Shown here in pieces: positions 6,966 to 16,335 of a stretch of DNA of 64,000 nt; positions within the stretch are counted from its first letter, which is position 1, and every line of letters starts with the position of its first letter. The DNA comes from DATGMS01 sp040905145. Lineage in GTDB: Bacteria > Bacteroidota > Bacteroidia > Cytophagales > Cyclobacteriaceae. The stretch is from assembly GCA_040905145.1 (NCBI GenBank), contig JBBDSC010000139.1:58420-122419 (forward strand), written 5' to 3'. The notes under the pieces are model-generated. The model worked only from the letters and a program-made list of their open reading frames with translations, ran no database searches and was not told the origin of the DNA. Position numbers and translations under genes: made by a program.

Positions 6966-9917
6966 ATGACAATAAGTGAACCAGATTTATCACCTCAACT
7001 GACCCAACTCGCCAGAAAGCTGGAAGGGGATTTATATTTTGATCAATTAAGAAAAACCCTTTATGCCACTGATGCCTCTGTTTACAGGGAATTGCCACTG
7101 GCAGTGGCTTTACCGAAGTCTGGCGCGGACATCAAAAAACTCATTGACTTTGCCAAAAAGAATAAAACCTCTTTGATCCCAAGGACAGCAGGGACTTCAC
7201 TGGCCGGTCAATGTGTGGGTGATGGGATAGTGGTGGATGTATCCAAATATTTTAATAAAATTATAGAATTCAATAAAGAAGAAGGATGGGTAAGGGTACA
7301 GCCTGGAGTAATAAGGGATGAACTCAATGAATTTCTAAAACCCCATGGCTTCTTTTTCAGTCCGACCACTTCTACAGCCAATCGCGCCATGATCGGGGGT
7401 ATGATCGGGAACAATTCATGCGGGACCACCTCTATTATTTATGGTTCCACCAGGGAGCATGCCCTGGAGTTAAAAGTTGTTCTAAGCGATGGTTCAGAGG
7501 CTGTTTTTGGTCAATTGACAAAGGAAGCCTTTGAAGAAAAGCTACAAATGCCGGGAATGGAAGGTGACTTGTACCGGGAGATCCATCAGGAACTCATAGA
7601 ACCTAAGAATCAAAAACAGATCAGGGAGCATTTCCCAAAAGCCACCATTCACCGCCGCAATACCGGTTATGCTGTGGATTATCTTTTGAATACGGAAATT
7701 TTCACGGATAGGGATACGAAATTTGATTTTTGCAAATTGCTCTGTGGATCGGAGGGGACTTTGGCTTTTACCACAGAGATCAAAATTCATGTGGATCCGT
7801 TGCCGGACCCTTTTGATGTAGTAGTAGCGGCACATTTCGACAGTATCAATGAAAGCATGAAGGCCACACAGATTGCCATGAAGCTTCAGCCTACCGCATG
7901 TGAGTTGATGGACAAAATTATCCTGGATTGTACCAAAGAAAATATCGAGCAGAACAAAAACCGGTATTTTGTAGAGGGTGATCCCATGGCTATTTTAATG
8001 ATCGAGTTTAGGGGAAAAACATTGTTTGAAGCGGAGGAGCAAGCCTATAAGCTGATAGAAGCCTTAAAGGTGGCTGGTCTTGGCTATGCTTTTCCTATAA
8101 TCTTTCCAGAAAACACAAAAAGCGTCTGGTCGTTGAGAAGTGCTGGTTTGGGTTTATTGGCCAATATTCCGGGGGATAAGAAAGCAGTGGCTTGTATCGA
8201 GGATACAGCGGTGGATATCGATGATCTGGCCAATTATATTGAGGATTTTGCCCAAATCATGGAAAAGTTTGACCAATATCCCGTGTATTATGCCCATGCC
8301 GGTGCGGGTGAAATCCACCTTCGCCCGATTCTGGACCTTAAAAAGTCAAAGGATGTAAAAGAATTTTATTTGATTAGTGAAGCGGTGGCCAAATTGGTCA
8401 AATCCTATGATGGATCACTCAGTGGCGAGCATGGTGATGGCCGCGTCCGGGCAGCCTTTATTCCTTTGATGGTGGGACCGGAAAATTATGAATTGTTTAG
8501 GAGGATAAAAAAGGCTTGGGATCCGGACAATATTTTCAATCCAGGTAAAATAGTGGATGCCCCAGCCATGAACACCTCATTACGATATGAACCCGATATG
8601 GTTGCCCCAGAGATCAAAACCATGTTTGATTTTGGCAGTACCGGAGGGATATTAAGGGCGGCGGAAAAATGTAATGGCTCAGGTGACTGTAGGAAATTAC
8701 CTGTTTCGGGTGGTACCATGTGCCCAAGTTATATGGCTACCCGAAATGAAAAGGATACCACCCGCGGAAGGGCCAACACCCTACGGGAATTCCTTACCAA
8801 CAATACCAAGGAAAATCCTTTTGACCATCCGGAAATCAAGGAGGTGATGGATCTGTGTATTTCCTGCAAGGGCTGTACCTCGGAATGCCCCTCCAACGTG
8901 GACATGTCCACGTTGAAGGCCGAATTTCTACATCAATATCAAAAATCCAATGGTATACCCTTTCGTTCCAGGGCCTTTGCCTATATTAATTCCCTAAATG
9001 AACTGGGAAGCATCGTTCCGGGGATTTCCAATTTTTTTCTTAACAACAAAATGACGGGCAATTTCCTTAAAAAGATGCTGGGAGTGGCCCCGGAACGGAG
9101 GTTGCCGCAGATCAGCAAACTGAGTTTGAAGAAATGGTATATAAGAAAATATGCACAATTACCGCAAAATCCCCATCCTCACAAAACGGTATTCTTATTC
9201 TGTGATGAGTTTACCAATCACAATGATAGTGAAATAGGCATTAAAGCGGTCAAGCTCCTCCATTACCTGGGCTATGAGGTGAAGATGATGGATCATGCTG
9301 AAAGTGGAAGGGCGGCCATGTCCAAAGGTCTATTGGACCGGGCACGGGATCTGGCAATACGGAATGTTAAAACTTTCAGGGATTTGATCTCAAAGGATAG
9401 CCCCTTGATCGGCATTGAACCATCCGCTATTTTGGGCTTCAGGGATGAATATCCAAGGTTAGTGACCCCTGATCTGGTAGAGGATGCCAAGAAATTAAAG
9501 CGGAACTGTCAGCTGATCGATGAGTTTTTGGTAAGGGAAATGTTAGCGGACAATATAAAATCAGGACAATTTACCGATGATAGGAAGAGAGTAGTCCTCC
9601 ATGGTCATTGTCACCAAAAGTCCCTTTCTTCCATCAGTTTCTCCTCAAAGTTGCTTTCCTTGCCCCGCAATTATTCAGTGGAGGTAATCCCATCAGGGTG
9701 TTGCGGCATGGCAGGTTCTTTTGGGTATGAAAAGGAACATTATGATGTCAGTCTACAAATAGGGGAGTTGGTGCTCTTTCCGGCTATCAGAAAATTGGAT
9801 GAAGAAACATTGATTGCAGCTTCGGGCACCAGTTGTAGGCACCAAATAGCGGATGGAACAGGTAGAAAAGCCTTGCATCCTGTAGAAATTTTATTTGAGG
9901 CGGCCGGTTTAGACTAA
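6966..9917 (+). CDS. FAD-linked oxidase / Fe-S oxidoreductase fusion (GlcD-GlpC type)
   Basis: At 983 residues this is a two-part D-2-hydroxyacid dehydrogenase-like protein. The N-terminal half is an FAD_binding_4 domain (about 45-190, with TAGTSLAGQCVGDGIVVD and MIGGMIGNNSCGT) plus the FAD-oxidase C-terminal domain, including GEHGDGRVR at about 480. The second half carries a ferredoxin-like Cys cluster (DLCISCKGCTSECP at about 627) and two CCG-type motifs (HGHCHQKS at about 878, PSGCCGMAGSFGYE at about 915). Members oxidise D-lactate, glycolate or D-2-hydroxyglutarate and pass electrons to quinone or another carrier. The substrate is not readable from sequence. Single gene, no clear operon partner. 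Confidence 0.9.
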   Translation: MTISEPDLSPQLTQLARKLEGDLYFDQLRKTLYATDASVYRELPLAVALPKSGADIKKLIDFAKKNKTSLIPRTAGTSLAGQCVGDGIVVDVSKYFNKIIEFNKEEGWVRVQPGVIRDELNEFLKPHGFFFSPTTSTANRAMIGGMIGNNSCGTTSIIYGSTREHALELKVVLSDGSEAVFGQLTKEAFEEKLQMPGMEGDLYREIHQELIEPKNQKQIREHFPKATIHRRNTGYAVDYLLNTEIFTDRDTKFDFCKLLCGSEGTLAFTTEIKIHVDPLPDPFDVVVAAHFDSINESMKATQIAMKLQPTACELMDKIILDCTKENIEQNKNRYFVEGDPMAILMIEFRGKTLFEAEEQAYKLIEALKVAGLGYAFPIIFPENTKSVWSLRSAGLGLLANIPGDKKAVACIEDTAVDIDDLANYIEDFAQIMEKFDQYPVYYAHAGAGEIHLRPILDLKKSKDVKEFYLISEAVAKLVKSYDGSLSGEHGDGRVRAAFIPLMVGPENYELFRRIKKAWDPDNIFNPGKIVDAPAMNTSLRYEPDMVAPEIKTMFDFGSTGGILRAAEKCNGSGDCRKLPVSGGTMCPSYMATRNEKDTTRGRANTLREFLTNNTKENPFDHPEIKEVMDLCISCKGCTSECPSNVDMSTLKAEFLHQYQKSNGIPFRSRAFAYINSLNELGSIVPGISNFFLNNKMTGNFLKKMLGVAPERRLPQISKLSLKKWYIRKYAQLPQNPHPHKTVFLFCDEFTNHNDSEIGIKAVKLLHYLGYEVKMMDHAESGRAAMSKGLLDRARDLAIRNVKTFRDLISKDSPLIGIEPSAILGFRDEYPRLVTPDLVEDAKKLKRNCQLIDEFLVREMLADNIKSGQFTDDRKRVVLHGHCHQKSLSSISFSSKLLSLPRNYSVEVIPSGCCGMAGSFGYEKEHYDVSLQIGELVLFPAIRKLDEETLIAASGTSCRHQIADGTGRKALHPVEILFEAAGLD

Positions 9918-9981
9918 AGGTAATGAAAGGTAAAAGATGTTGGAATTAAGTCCATAGGGTTAAAAATCCTTTGTTTTAATT

Positions 9982-10615
9982 TTATATTTTGAGCTTCACA
10001 GCAATATTGACTAGCCGATAGGTGTTTTCTGGTGTAACTTTAAGGTAATGCCTGGCGATCATCTTGGTAATTGGTATTCTAGTTATGCTTTCTAGCTTTT
10101 GCCTTATTTTTATCATGTATTTCCATAGCAATCGGTTTTTTCCTGGTCCCCATTTATAATAATCTTCAGCAAAAAATCCTTTCTTCTCACAAATGAAGAA
10201 GCAACCTAAACTGGAAAAACCTGTACTTTCCACCAATTGATTGAACATTAGCTCATCATATTCCCGTGCATAGAAATTTTTTGTTTTCTTACTTCTTTCA
10301 TATACTGCTCCATTTGTATATACAATATTACTTTGGGATTTATAGGGAACAGTCATTAAAAATTCACCTTCTGGTTTAAGAACACGTTTAATTCCACTGA
10401 GGGCTACTTATATCCAGGATTTTTAGGGACGATTTTAGTTCAAGAAATTTAAGAATTGCGTCAAATTCACCAAATCTAACATAACCCACAGGATTTTTAG
10501 AACATTCAAGCGCAACCTTGTAAGCCGGATGGGAAGCAGAAAGTTTTTTCATGGCCTTCAATGCCAGTGATTGAATGCAATTGGATGCTTGCACCGCATT
10601 ATGAAGATTAGTCAT
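9982..10615 (-). pseudogene. SAM-dependent methyltransferase broken by an internal deletion
   Basis: Two minus-strand frames abut: 10615-10388 encodes an N-terminal piece ending in SSLKILDISSPQW, and 10434-9982 (open from a stop near 10413) encodes a C-terminal piece that starts VALSGIKRVLKPEGEFLM and continues to residue LKI at 9982. In class I methyltransferases the first phrase precedes motif I and the second is the post-motif-IV LKPGG segment; the roughly 60-residue core that binds S-adenosylmethionine should lie between them. It is missing, and the two parts are out of frame. At the junction the same 15 or so bases encode SSPQW in one frame and VALSG in the other, which suggests recombination at a short direct repeat. 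The gene cannot make an active enzyme. Confidence 0.7.
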
Positions 10616-10800
10616 TTATTGAGTAAATTATTATGTATTATATTAAAATAACGACTGTAATATAAGATTAAAAAATCAGCTCAACTAAACTTTTTCCCAA
10701 AGGAGGAAACGGAAAGTCCGCTTTTTTATAAATTGTTCTGGGAATTTCATCTGAATGTAAAGTAAAAAAGGTGAAAAGTATAGATTTAATTTTATAAAAG

Positions 10801-10875
10801 TAGGCCGTACCAGACTCGAACTGGTGACCTCTGCCCTGTCAAGGCAGCGCTCTGAACCAACTGAGCTAACGACCT
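10801..10875 (-). tRNA. tRNA-Val (GAC)
   Basis: The minus strand folds as a full cloverleaf. Acceptor AGGTCGT pairs with ACGGCCT, the D arm is GCTC/GAGC, the anticodon stem CTGCC/GGCAG encloses the loop TTGACAG, and the T arm ACCAG/CTGGT encloses TTCGAGT. The anticodon is GAC, which reads the valine codon GUC (and GUU by wobble). CCA is not encoded. Confidence 0.93.
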
Positions 10876-11060
10876 ATAAAATTTGATTGCAAAGATAAAA
10901 GAATAATAAATATTTCAAAAAATTTTCCGGCAAATATGAAGTAAAGTAAATTCCCGGTGTGAGGATAAATTTAATATCTTTTCGCCAAGCCATGATTCTC
11001 ACTACATCATCAGTATATTTTTTTTGGAAGATGTGGCATCTTATTATTTCGGGGAGCTAG

Positions 11061-11441
11061 TTAATCCCCATAATATTTTTCTAATTTTTCAGGGGTTAGA
11101 GGTTTCTCTATAAATCCTTTCACATAATCATATTCCAGGGATTTTTGTCGATCTTGATAATTTATGGAGCTCGAAAGCATAATGATCAAGTCCTTTCTCT
11201 TATTTTCTATTTTGGCATAATGACCCAAAAAATCCCATCCATTCATTACTGGCATATTGATGTCCAAAAAGATTAATGTTTGTTTCCTCTCATCACTAGA
11301 ACAAAGGTAGTTCAGGGCCTTTTCAGCTTCTAAAAATTCTATGATATTGGGGGATAAATCTAATTTGCTTATCAACCTTTTATTAATCAGATTATTGATT
11401 GGATCGTCGTCAATCAGCACAATTAAATCAAATGAATACAT
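11061..11441 (-). CDS. Single-domain response regulator (CheY-like)
   Basis: The 126-residue protein is a lone receiver domain. The acidic pair is in LIVLIDDDPINN, the phospho-acceptor aspartate in TLIFLDINMPVMNGWDF (about residue 59), the switch Ser in IMLSSSI and the conserved lysine in FIEKPLTPEKL. There is no output domain, so it would act by protein contact or as a phosphorelay carrier. No kinase is adjacent. Its 3' end lies far from groL and it appears to be transcribed alone. Confidence 0.9.
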   Translation of the reverse strand: MYSFDLIVLIDDDPINNLINKRLISKLDLSPNIIEFLEAEKALNYLCSSDERKQTLIFLDINMPVMNGWDFLGHYAKIENKRKDLIIMLSSSINYQDRQKSLEYDYVKGFIEKPLTPEKLEKYYGD

Positions 11442-11581
11442 TAATTAATCAAGATTATTGAATGATGTTACAATCACTAACAGACTGGTTAAGGATATAT
11501 TTTGAAAATACGAATATAAAATTTTATTTTTAAAAGATACTAAAATGCATCTAAGAATTAGGTAAAATTCCTGTTTATGAA

Positions 11582-11618
11582 TAAAAAAAGGGAAGTATAA
11601 AATACTTCCCTTTTTTTT
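11582..11618 (-). terminator. Rho-independent terminator of groES-groL
   Basis: GGGAAGTAT at 11590-11598 pairs with ATACTTCCC at 11602-11610, flanked by an A-run and a T-run. Read on the minus strand it follows the groL stop codon and ends in a T-run. It is nearly symmetrical and could also work on the plus strand. Confidence 0.88.
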
Positions 11619-11640
11619 GAAACACTTCGAAATAGGAGGA

Positions 11641-13278
11641 TTACATCATTCCACCCATTCCGCCGTGGCCGCCGCCGCCCATAGGAGGCATAGCAGGAGC
11701 ATCTTCTTTCACATCGGCTACTACACATTCGGTAGTCAACAATAATGCAGCAATGGAAGCCGCATTTTCCAATGCTAGACGGGTTACTTTGGTTGGGTCA
11801 ATTACCCCAGCGTTGAATAAATCTTCAAATTTATCCGTTCTGGCATTATAACCGAAGTCACCTTCGTTTTCCCTGATTCTGTTAATGACCACTGATCCTT
11901 CTTTACCAGAATTGCTCACGATAATCCTTAAAGGAGCTTCGACCGCCAATCTGATGATATTGATCCCAGTATCTTCGTCTTCATTCAAACCTTTTAGATT
12001 GTCAAGTGCTTTGGCTGCTCGTAGTAGGGCAACACCGCCTCCAACGACTACACCTTCCTGTACTGCGGCCCTAGTGGCATGAAGGGCATCATCTACACGG
12101 TCTTTCTTTTCTTTCATCTCCATCTCAGTAGCTGCACCGATATATAGGATAGCCACACCACCTGACAGTTTGGCCAATCTTTCCTGCAATTTCTCCCTGT
12201 CGTAATCCGAAGTGGTTTTTTCAATTTGAGATTTTATTTCTCCAACTCTGGCCTGAATAGTTGAGGATTCACCCGCACCGTTTACAATGGTGGTGTTGTC
12301 TTTATCAATATTGATTTTTTCAGCAGAACCGAGATATTCAACAGTGGCATTTTCCAGTTTATAGCCTCTTTCTTCCGATATTACTGTACCACCGGTCAAA
12401 GTAGCAATATCTTCAAGCATGGCTTTTCTTCTGTCCCCGAATCCCGGAGCTTTGACAGCAGCTACTTTTAATGCACCCCTTATTTTATTTACTACAAGGG
12501 TAGCAAGCGCTTCTCCGTCCACATCTTCGGCTATAATTAATAAAGGCCTTCCAGACTGGGCCACAGGCTCAAGAATAGGAAGCAATTCTTTCATGGAAGA
12601 AATTTTCTTGTCATAGATCAAGATGTAAGGATTCTCCAATTCCGCTTCCATTTTTTCAGTGTTGGTCGTGAAATAAGGAGAAAGGTAACCTCTGTCAAAC
12701 TGCATACCTTCCACAGTCCTAACTTCAGTTTCTGTACCTTTTGCTTCTTCCACGGTAATAACGCCGTCTTTCCCCACCTTTTCCATCGCATCAGCAATCA
12801 TTTTACCAATCTCTTCGTCATTATTGGCGGAGATAGTGCCTACTTGGGCGATTTCCTTAGAAGTGGATATTTGCTTGGAAGTGGCTTTTAATTCATTGAC
12901 TACAGCTATTACTGCCTTGTCTATGCCTCTTTTAAGATCCATAGGGTTAGCGCCTGCAGCTACGTTTTTGATACCCACATTAAAAATTGACTGGGCCAAC
13001 ACCGTAGCGGTGGTTGTTCCATCCCCTGCATCATCAGCAGTTTTGGAGGCCACTTCCTTTACCAGTTGAGCCCCCATGTTTTCAATAGGTTGATCTAATT
13101 CAATTTCCTTAGCTACCGTTACACCATCTTTAGTGATGGTAGGAGCGCCGAATTTTTTATCAAGTATAACATTACGACCTTTAGGTCCTAATGTAACTTT
13201 AACTGCATCAGCAAGAGTATCAATGCCTTTTTTAAGCCTGTCTCTTGCGTCTGTGTTGAAAAATAATTCCTTAGCCAT
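11641..13278 (-). CDS. groL: Chaperonin GroEL (60 kDa)
   Basis: The 545-residue chaperonin is full length. Visible hallmarks are VTLGPKGRNVILDKKFGAP near the N-terminus, the ATPase motif DGTTTATVLAQ, the apical-domain segment KAPGFGDRRKAMLEDIA and the disordered GGGGHGGMGGMM tail. It forms the double-ring folding chamber together with GroES. groES lies 50 bases upstream in the same operon and a strong terminator follows. No anomalies are visible. Confidence 0.98.
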   Translation of the reverse strand: MAKELFFNTDARDRLKKGIDTLADAVKVTLGPKGRNVILDKKFGAPTITKDGVTVAKEIELDQPIENMGAQLVKEVASKTADDAGDGTTTATVLAQSIFNVGIKNVAAGANPMDLKRGIDKAVIAVVNELKATSKQISTSKEIAQVGTISANNDEEIGKMIADAMEKVGKDGVITVEEAKGTETEVRTVEGMQFDRGYLSPYFTTNTEKMEAELENPYILIYDKKISSMKELLPILEPVAQSGRPLLIIAEDVDGEALATLVVNKIRGALKVAAVKAPGFGDRRKAMLEDIATLTGGTVISEERGYKLENATVEYLGSAEKINIDKDNTTIVNGAGESSTIQARVGEIKSQIEKTTSDYDREKLQERLAKLSGGVAILYIGAATEMEMKEKKDRVDDALHATRAAVQEGVVVGGGVALLRAAKALDNLKGLNEDEDTGINIIRLAVEAPLRIIVSNSGKEGSVVINRIRENEGDFGYNARTDKFEDLFNAGVIDPTKVTRLALENAASIAALLLTTECVVADVKEDAPAMPPMGGGGHGGMGGMM

Positions 13279-13328
13279 TTTTGATTTGATTTTAAATGTT
13301 TAATTTGAATAAAATGATCAGAGATTAA

Positions 13329-13607
13329 TTAAAGAATAGCAAAAATATCAGCTTCTCTCATAATCAAATAATCGTTACCTCCTACTGTTAATTCAGTTCC
13401 TGAATACTTACCATAAAGTACCGTATCACCTACTTTTACAGTCAAAGGCTCGTCTTTTTTGCCGTTTCCAATTGCTACTACAGTTCCTTTTTGTGGCTTT
13501 TCTTTAGCAGTGTCGGGAATGTAAAGACCTGAAGCAGTTTTCTCTTCAGCAGCAGCAGGTTCAACTAAAACCCTGTCTGCAAGAGGTTGGATGTTCACTT
13601 TTGACAT
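13329..13607 (-). CDS. groS: Co-chaperonin GroES (10 kDa)
   Basis: The 92-residue protein has the GroES fold: IQPLADRVLVEPAAAEEKT, the mobile loop region TASGLYIPDTAKEKPQKG that docks on GroEL, VGDTVLYGKYSGTELTV and the C-terminal LIMREADIFAIL. It caps the GroEL chamber. First gene of the heat-shock operon; the upstream region holds a perfect inverted repeat at 13690-13706 that may control it. Confidence 0.97.
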   Translation of the reverse strand: MSKVNIQPLADRVLVEPAAAEEKTASGLYIPDTAKEKPQKGTVVAIGNGKKDEPLTVKVGDTVLYGKYSGTELTVGGNDYLIMREADIFAIL

Positions 13608-13929
13608 TTTTTACGTTATTTTAAAGGTTAATTTTTCTTGATTACGGGTTTCCCCATTGCACTTATTGTGCCAAAGCCGTTTTTCTATTACTTTATGACA
13701 TAAAGTCGTATAAACAGCCGCTGATGACAGGCTTGGATTTGTTTTTTTCTTCTTTCTGTCAATTTTACTTTGGGGTGCTGTTCAAAATGTCAGGGATTGC
13801 CTGATGCAGAAAATTTCACCAGAACATCCGATATCCTTCAGGAAAGGGATATCTGTTGGAATATTATAAAGTAATCAAGGCTCCTGTGTCATTAAACTAA
13901 TGAAAAACCCGACAAAAGCAGGACTTCCA
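13608..13929. promoter_or_regulatory. groES upstream region with perfect inverted repeat
   Basis: This 322-base gap holds the start of the groES-groL transcript. ACTTTATGACATAAAGT at 13690-13706 is a perfect inverted repeat (two 8-base arms, one central base) about 85 bases upstream of the groES start. I see no canonical CIRCE element (TTAGCACTC-N9-GAGTGCTAA); a weaker GCAC/GTGC pair at about 13656-13673 is only partly similar. No gene is apparent in the gap. The distal part lies behind the sterol-desaturase gene, which ends at 13930. Confidence 0.4.
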
Positions 13930-14925
13930 TTAATCTTCTTTATTAAGAAGTGATGTTTCGTTGGACAGTATGGGAGAGGGAGCTGAAGTCAGGTTTTTAA
14001 CTGGATTGGTTTCTCCTTCATTGGCTTCCTTTCCATTCCTCAACCTTTCTTTTGCCAATTCACGGTTTTTAATGATCTCAGCACCGGGTTTATCAAACAA
14101 AATTTGAAAGACTTCTTTAAAGCTCTCCGCTTTTTTAAGGTCCTTGACTATATCTATCCATTCATGGAAAACCAAAATTACCGGATTGTAAGAGGATATG
14201 TTTTTTGTAATTCCGTAAGTTGGCCTTTCCCCTTCAGGCATGAAGGTTCCGAACATACGGTCCCAGATTATTAGGGTAGAACCATAATTTTTATCCAGGT
14301 AATGTTCATCACTCCCATGGTGGACTCTATGATGGGACGGAGTGGTGAAAATATATTCTATTGGTGTCGGCAATTTTTTAATATATTCTGTATGTATCCA
14401 GAATTGATATAAGACGGCAATTTGGTGACAAATGAAGAACACAAAGGGATCAAAACCCAACATCACTACAGGGATAAAGAAAATAAATTTGATATGTTGG
14501 GTCCATCCTAGACGGAAAGAAACGGAAAAATTGTACTTTCTGGAGTTATGATGGGCAATGTGGGTGGCCCACCAAAACCTTTGTTCATGAGATATCCGGT
14601 GAGCCCAATATCTGGCGAAATCAATGGCAATAAAACAAGGAATAAAAGACCACCAGATAGGGGGAATTTTCCACGGCACAATATTCCAGAAGAAGAGCAC
14701 TGCCCCAAAAGTGGCCACTTTGACCAATGCACTGATTCCGACATTCACCAGGCCAATGGCTGCTGCAGCCATGGAATCCTTGCCATCATAAGCATCCTTA
14801 TTGTGATAAATACTTAACCCCCATTCTAAAAAAACCAATAAAAACATCACGGGAGCTGCCCAAAGGATGATATTTGGCCAATCCATTGCACCAATATCTT
14901 CTAGTGTGAGATAATTTTCAAACAT
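13930..14925 (-). CDS. Sterol desaturase / fatty acid hydroxylase superfamily protein
   Basis: The 331-residue membrane protein has several hydrophobic segments and the di-iron histidine boxes of the superfamily: HRISH, HIAHH and, further on, HHRVHHGSDEHYLDKNYG. The enzymes use two iron atoms and oxygen to hydroxylate or desaturate lipids in the membrane. The segment RYWAHRISHEQRFWWATHIA is typical of bacterial members. The substrate is unknown; hydroxylation of a fatty acid, sphingolipid or carotenoid-like lipid is possible. The C-terminal 60 residues are polar and probably disordered. It appears monocistronic. Confidence 0.88.
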   Translation of the reverse strand: MFENYLTLEDIGAMDWPNIILWAAPVMFLLVFLEWGLSIYHNKDAYDGKDSMAAAAIGLVNVGISALVKVATFGAVLFFWNIVPWKIPPIWWSFIPCFIAIDFARYWAHRISHEQRFWWATHIAHHNSRKYNFSVSFRLGWTQHIKFIFFIPVVMLGFDPFVFFICHQIAVLYQFWIHTEYIKKLPTPIEYIFTTPSHHRVHHGSDEHYLDKNYGSTLIIWDRMFGTFMPEGERPTYGITKNISSYNPVILVFHEWIDIVKDLKKAESFKEVFQILFDKPGAEIIKNRELAKERLRNGKEANEGETNPVKNLTSAPSPILSNETSLLNKED

Positions 14926-15033
14926 AAAATAAAATGAATTAGATGGAACTTCAAGTTAGCCAAAAATCATACCATATCCAATATTTCATTTTTGATAAAA
15001 GCGGGGAATAAATGGTTTGGAATAAATTGCCAA

Positions 15034-15070
15034 ACAAAAAAAGGCTGCCTTTTTGAATAGGCAGCCTTGG
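15034..15070 (-). terminator. Rho-independent terminator of secG
   Basis: AAGGCTGCCT at 15041-15050 pairs perfectly with AGGCAGCCTT at 15059-15068 around an 8-base loop. On the minus strand the hairpin is followed by a T-run, about 20 bases after the secG stop. It closes the miaB-to-secG cluster. Confidence 0.9.
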
Positions 15071-15088
15071 TGGTTTATAAGAGACTTA

Positions 15089-15460
15089 TTATTCCCCCCC
15101 TTCAGTGGTATCATTTTCTGCAGGCTCTGTAGGGAGATCCTCTTGAATAGGCAGTAAACTTTCCGAATCGTCAAAAGAAGGGGTAATCATTTGTTTGCTG
15201 GCATTTTCTATATTTGGGGATGAGTAACCTGGACTGCTTGTGCTATGAAAGGCAGAGGAAACCAACGATAACAGCAAAACACTTACTGCCAATACCCAGG
15301 TTGATTTTTCCAGGATGTTTCCTGTTTTTGTCACGCCCATGACTTGTGATGCGCTCCCTCCAAATGCAGCACCCACACCTCCTTTTGAATTTTGGCCCAG
15401 GATCACCAAGATCAATAATACAGAGAGGATAATGATAAAACTAATGATGATAGTAAACAT
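15089..15460 (-). CDS. secG: Preprotein translocase subunit SecG
   Basis: This 123-residue protein has two membrane helices (about 3-21 and 54-72) joined by the conserved SecG loop, ILGQNSKGGVGAAFGGSASQ and then VMGVTKTGNILEKSTW. SecG stimulates the SecYE channel during protein export. The C-terminal 50 residues are a polar, acidic extension common in this phylum. Last gene of the minus-strand cluster, 12 bases after the preceding stop codon, with a strong terminator downstream. Confidence 0.95.
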   Translation of the reverse strand: MFTIIISFIIILSVLLILVILGQNSKGGVGAAFGGSASQVMGVTKTGNILEKSTWVLAVSVLLLSLVSSAFHSTSSPGYSSPNIENASKQMITPSFDDSESLLPIQEDLPTEPAENDTTEGGE

Positions 15461-15472
15461 GGTATAATTAAG

Positions 15473-16288
15473 TTAATCTTCTAATTTCTTTATCAAGTCA
15501 GCAAAGTAAGCTGTTTTATCCGGGAATTTCAAGATTAATTTTTGATATATTTCAATGGCTTTATCCTTTTTGTTCTGCTTGATCAGCAGTTTGGCAAAGG
15601 ATTCTGAAACGAGCTTATCGTTAAATACTGTACTTACCTCCGATAGATCCGCTAAATGATCGGTGTCCTCATTTCCCCTAAATGCTAATAGATTGATCTT
15701 TTTTTTGCTAAAAGCTTTGATGATATCATTCTGCTCTATTTTACGGGCATCCAATATCACCTTTTTCTCTTTCTTTTTGATAGTCTCTATCAGGTCCTCC
15801 CCGGCTGAACTTCTTTTTGGAGGTCCCCCAGGTGGTTCAAGGTTGGGGTCATCTAATTTTTCCACCGGTTTTTTGGGATTCTTAAACCTTTTGAGATTAT
15901 CCTCTAACTTTCTCAAAATTTCTGCGCGGCTAAAGGATGTTTTTGCTGCCTCCTCTTCTTTGGCAGAATCCTCAGGTCCCTGGATATTATGGTTTTCTGT
16001 TTGGTCTTCTTCAGCTTTTGCTTTTCCAGATGGTTCAGCGGCTGTTGAAGGGGGCAAGAAACCAATGTTGTCTTCAATCAATTTTTTGAGCCAAGCCCTG
16101 TCAGGGCTTTGTATGGAGGCCCAGTGTAGAAGTTCCTGGGATTCTCCCCGGGTCTTTGCCAATTCATATTTAGCAGCCAGAATTTTTGGAATTGAGAAAT
16201 AGGGGAAAGTTTCATGGAGCTTTACCAAAGCCTGAAAATCCTCCTTTTGCAGGGAATTCCCTTTGTTCAATAAGGTTAAAAATTGCAT
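15473..16288 (-). CDS. Conserved helical/TPR-like protein of the lptE-secG cluster
   Basis: The 271-residue protein has an N-terminal helical region (KEDFQALVKLHETFPYFSIP, then AKYELAKTRGESQE), a long charged, proline-containing central stretch, and a C-terminal TPR-like repeat (SFAKLLIKQNKKDKAIEIY, then QKLILKFPDKTAYFADLI). No catalytic motif or signal peptide is visible. A GTG three codons upstream is possible; I chose the ATG at 16288. The position between lptE and secG suggests an envelope or secretion role, perhaps as a scaffold, but that rests on context only. Confidence 0.8.
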   Translation of the reverse strand: MQFLTLLNKGNSLQKEDFQALVKLHETFPYFSIPKILAAKYELAKTRGESQELLHWASIQSPDRAWLKKLIEDNIGFLPPSTAAEPSGKAKAEEDQTENHNIQGPEDSAKEEEAAKTSFSRAEILRKLEDNLKRFKNPKKPVEKLDDPNLEPPGGPPKRSSAGEDLIETIKKKEKKVILDARKIEQNDIIKAFSKKKINLLAFRGNEDTDHLADLSEVSTVFNDKLVSESFAKLLIKQNKKDKAIEIYQKLILKFPDKTAYFADLIKKLED

Positions 16289-16335
16289 TGAGTTCACCGG
16301 ATTATTCTAGTTTGGTTACCTAAATTTAATGAATT

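Noticed and set aside
10700..10730. Hairpin CGGA/TCCG followed by a T-run
   Set aside because: The stem has only 4 base pairs and no gene on the plus strand ends nearby, so it is too weak to call.
13656..13673. CIRCE-like element upstream of groES
   Set aside because: Only a short GCAC/GTGC pair matches; the TTAGCACTC-N9-GAGTGCTAA consensus is not met.
14548..14817. 89-codon plus-strand ORF
   Set aside because: Antisense to the sterol-desaturase-like gene, whose His boxes lie in the other strand.
15663..16202. 179-codon plus-strand ORF
   Set aside because: It is fully antisense to the helical protein gene of the lptE-secG cluster; its Ser/Phe-rich composition is that of a mirrored charged helix.
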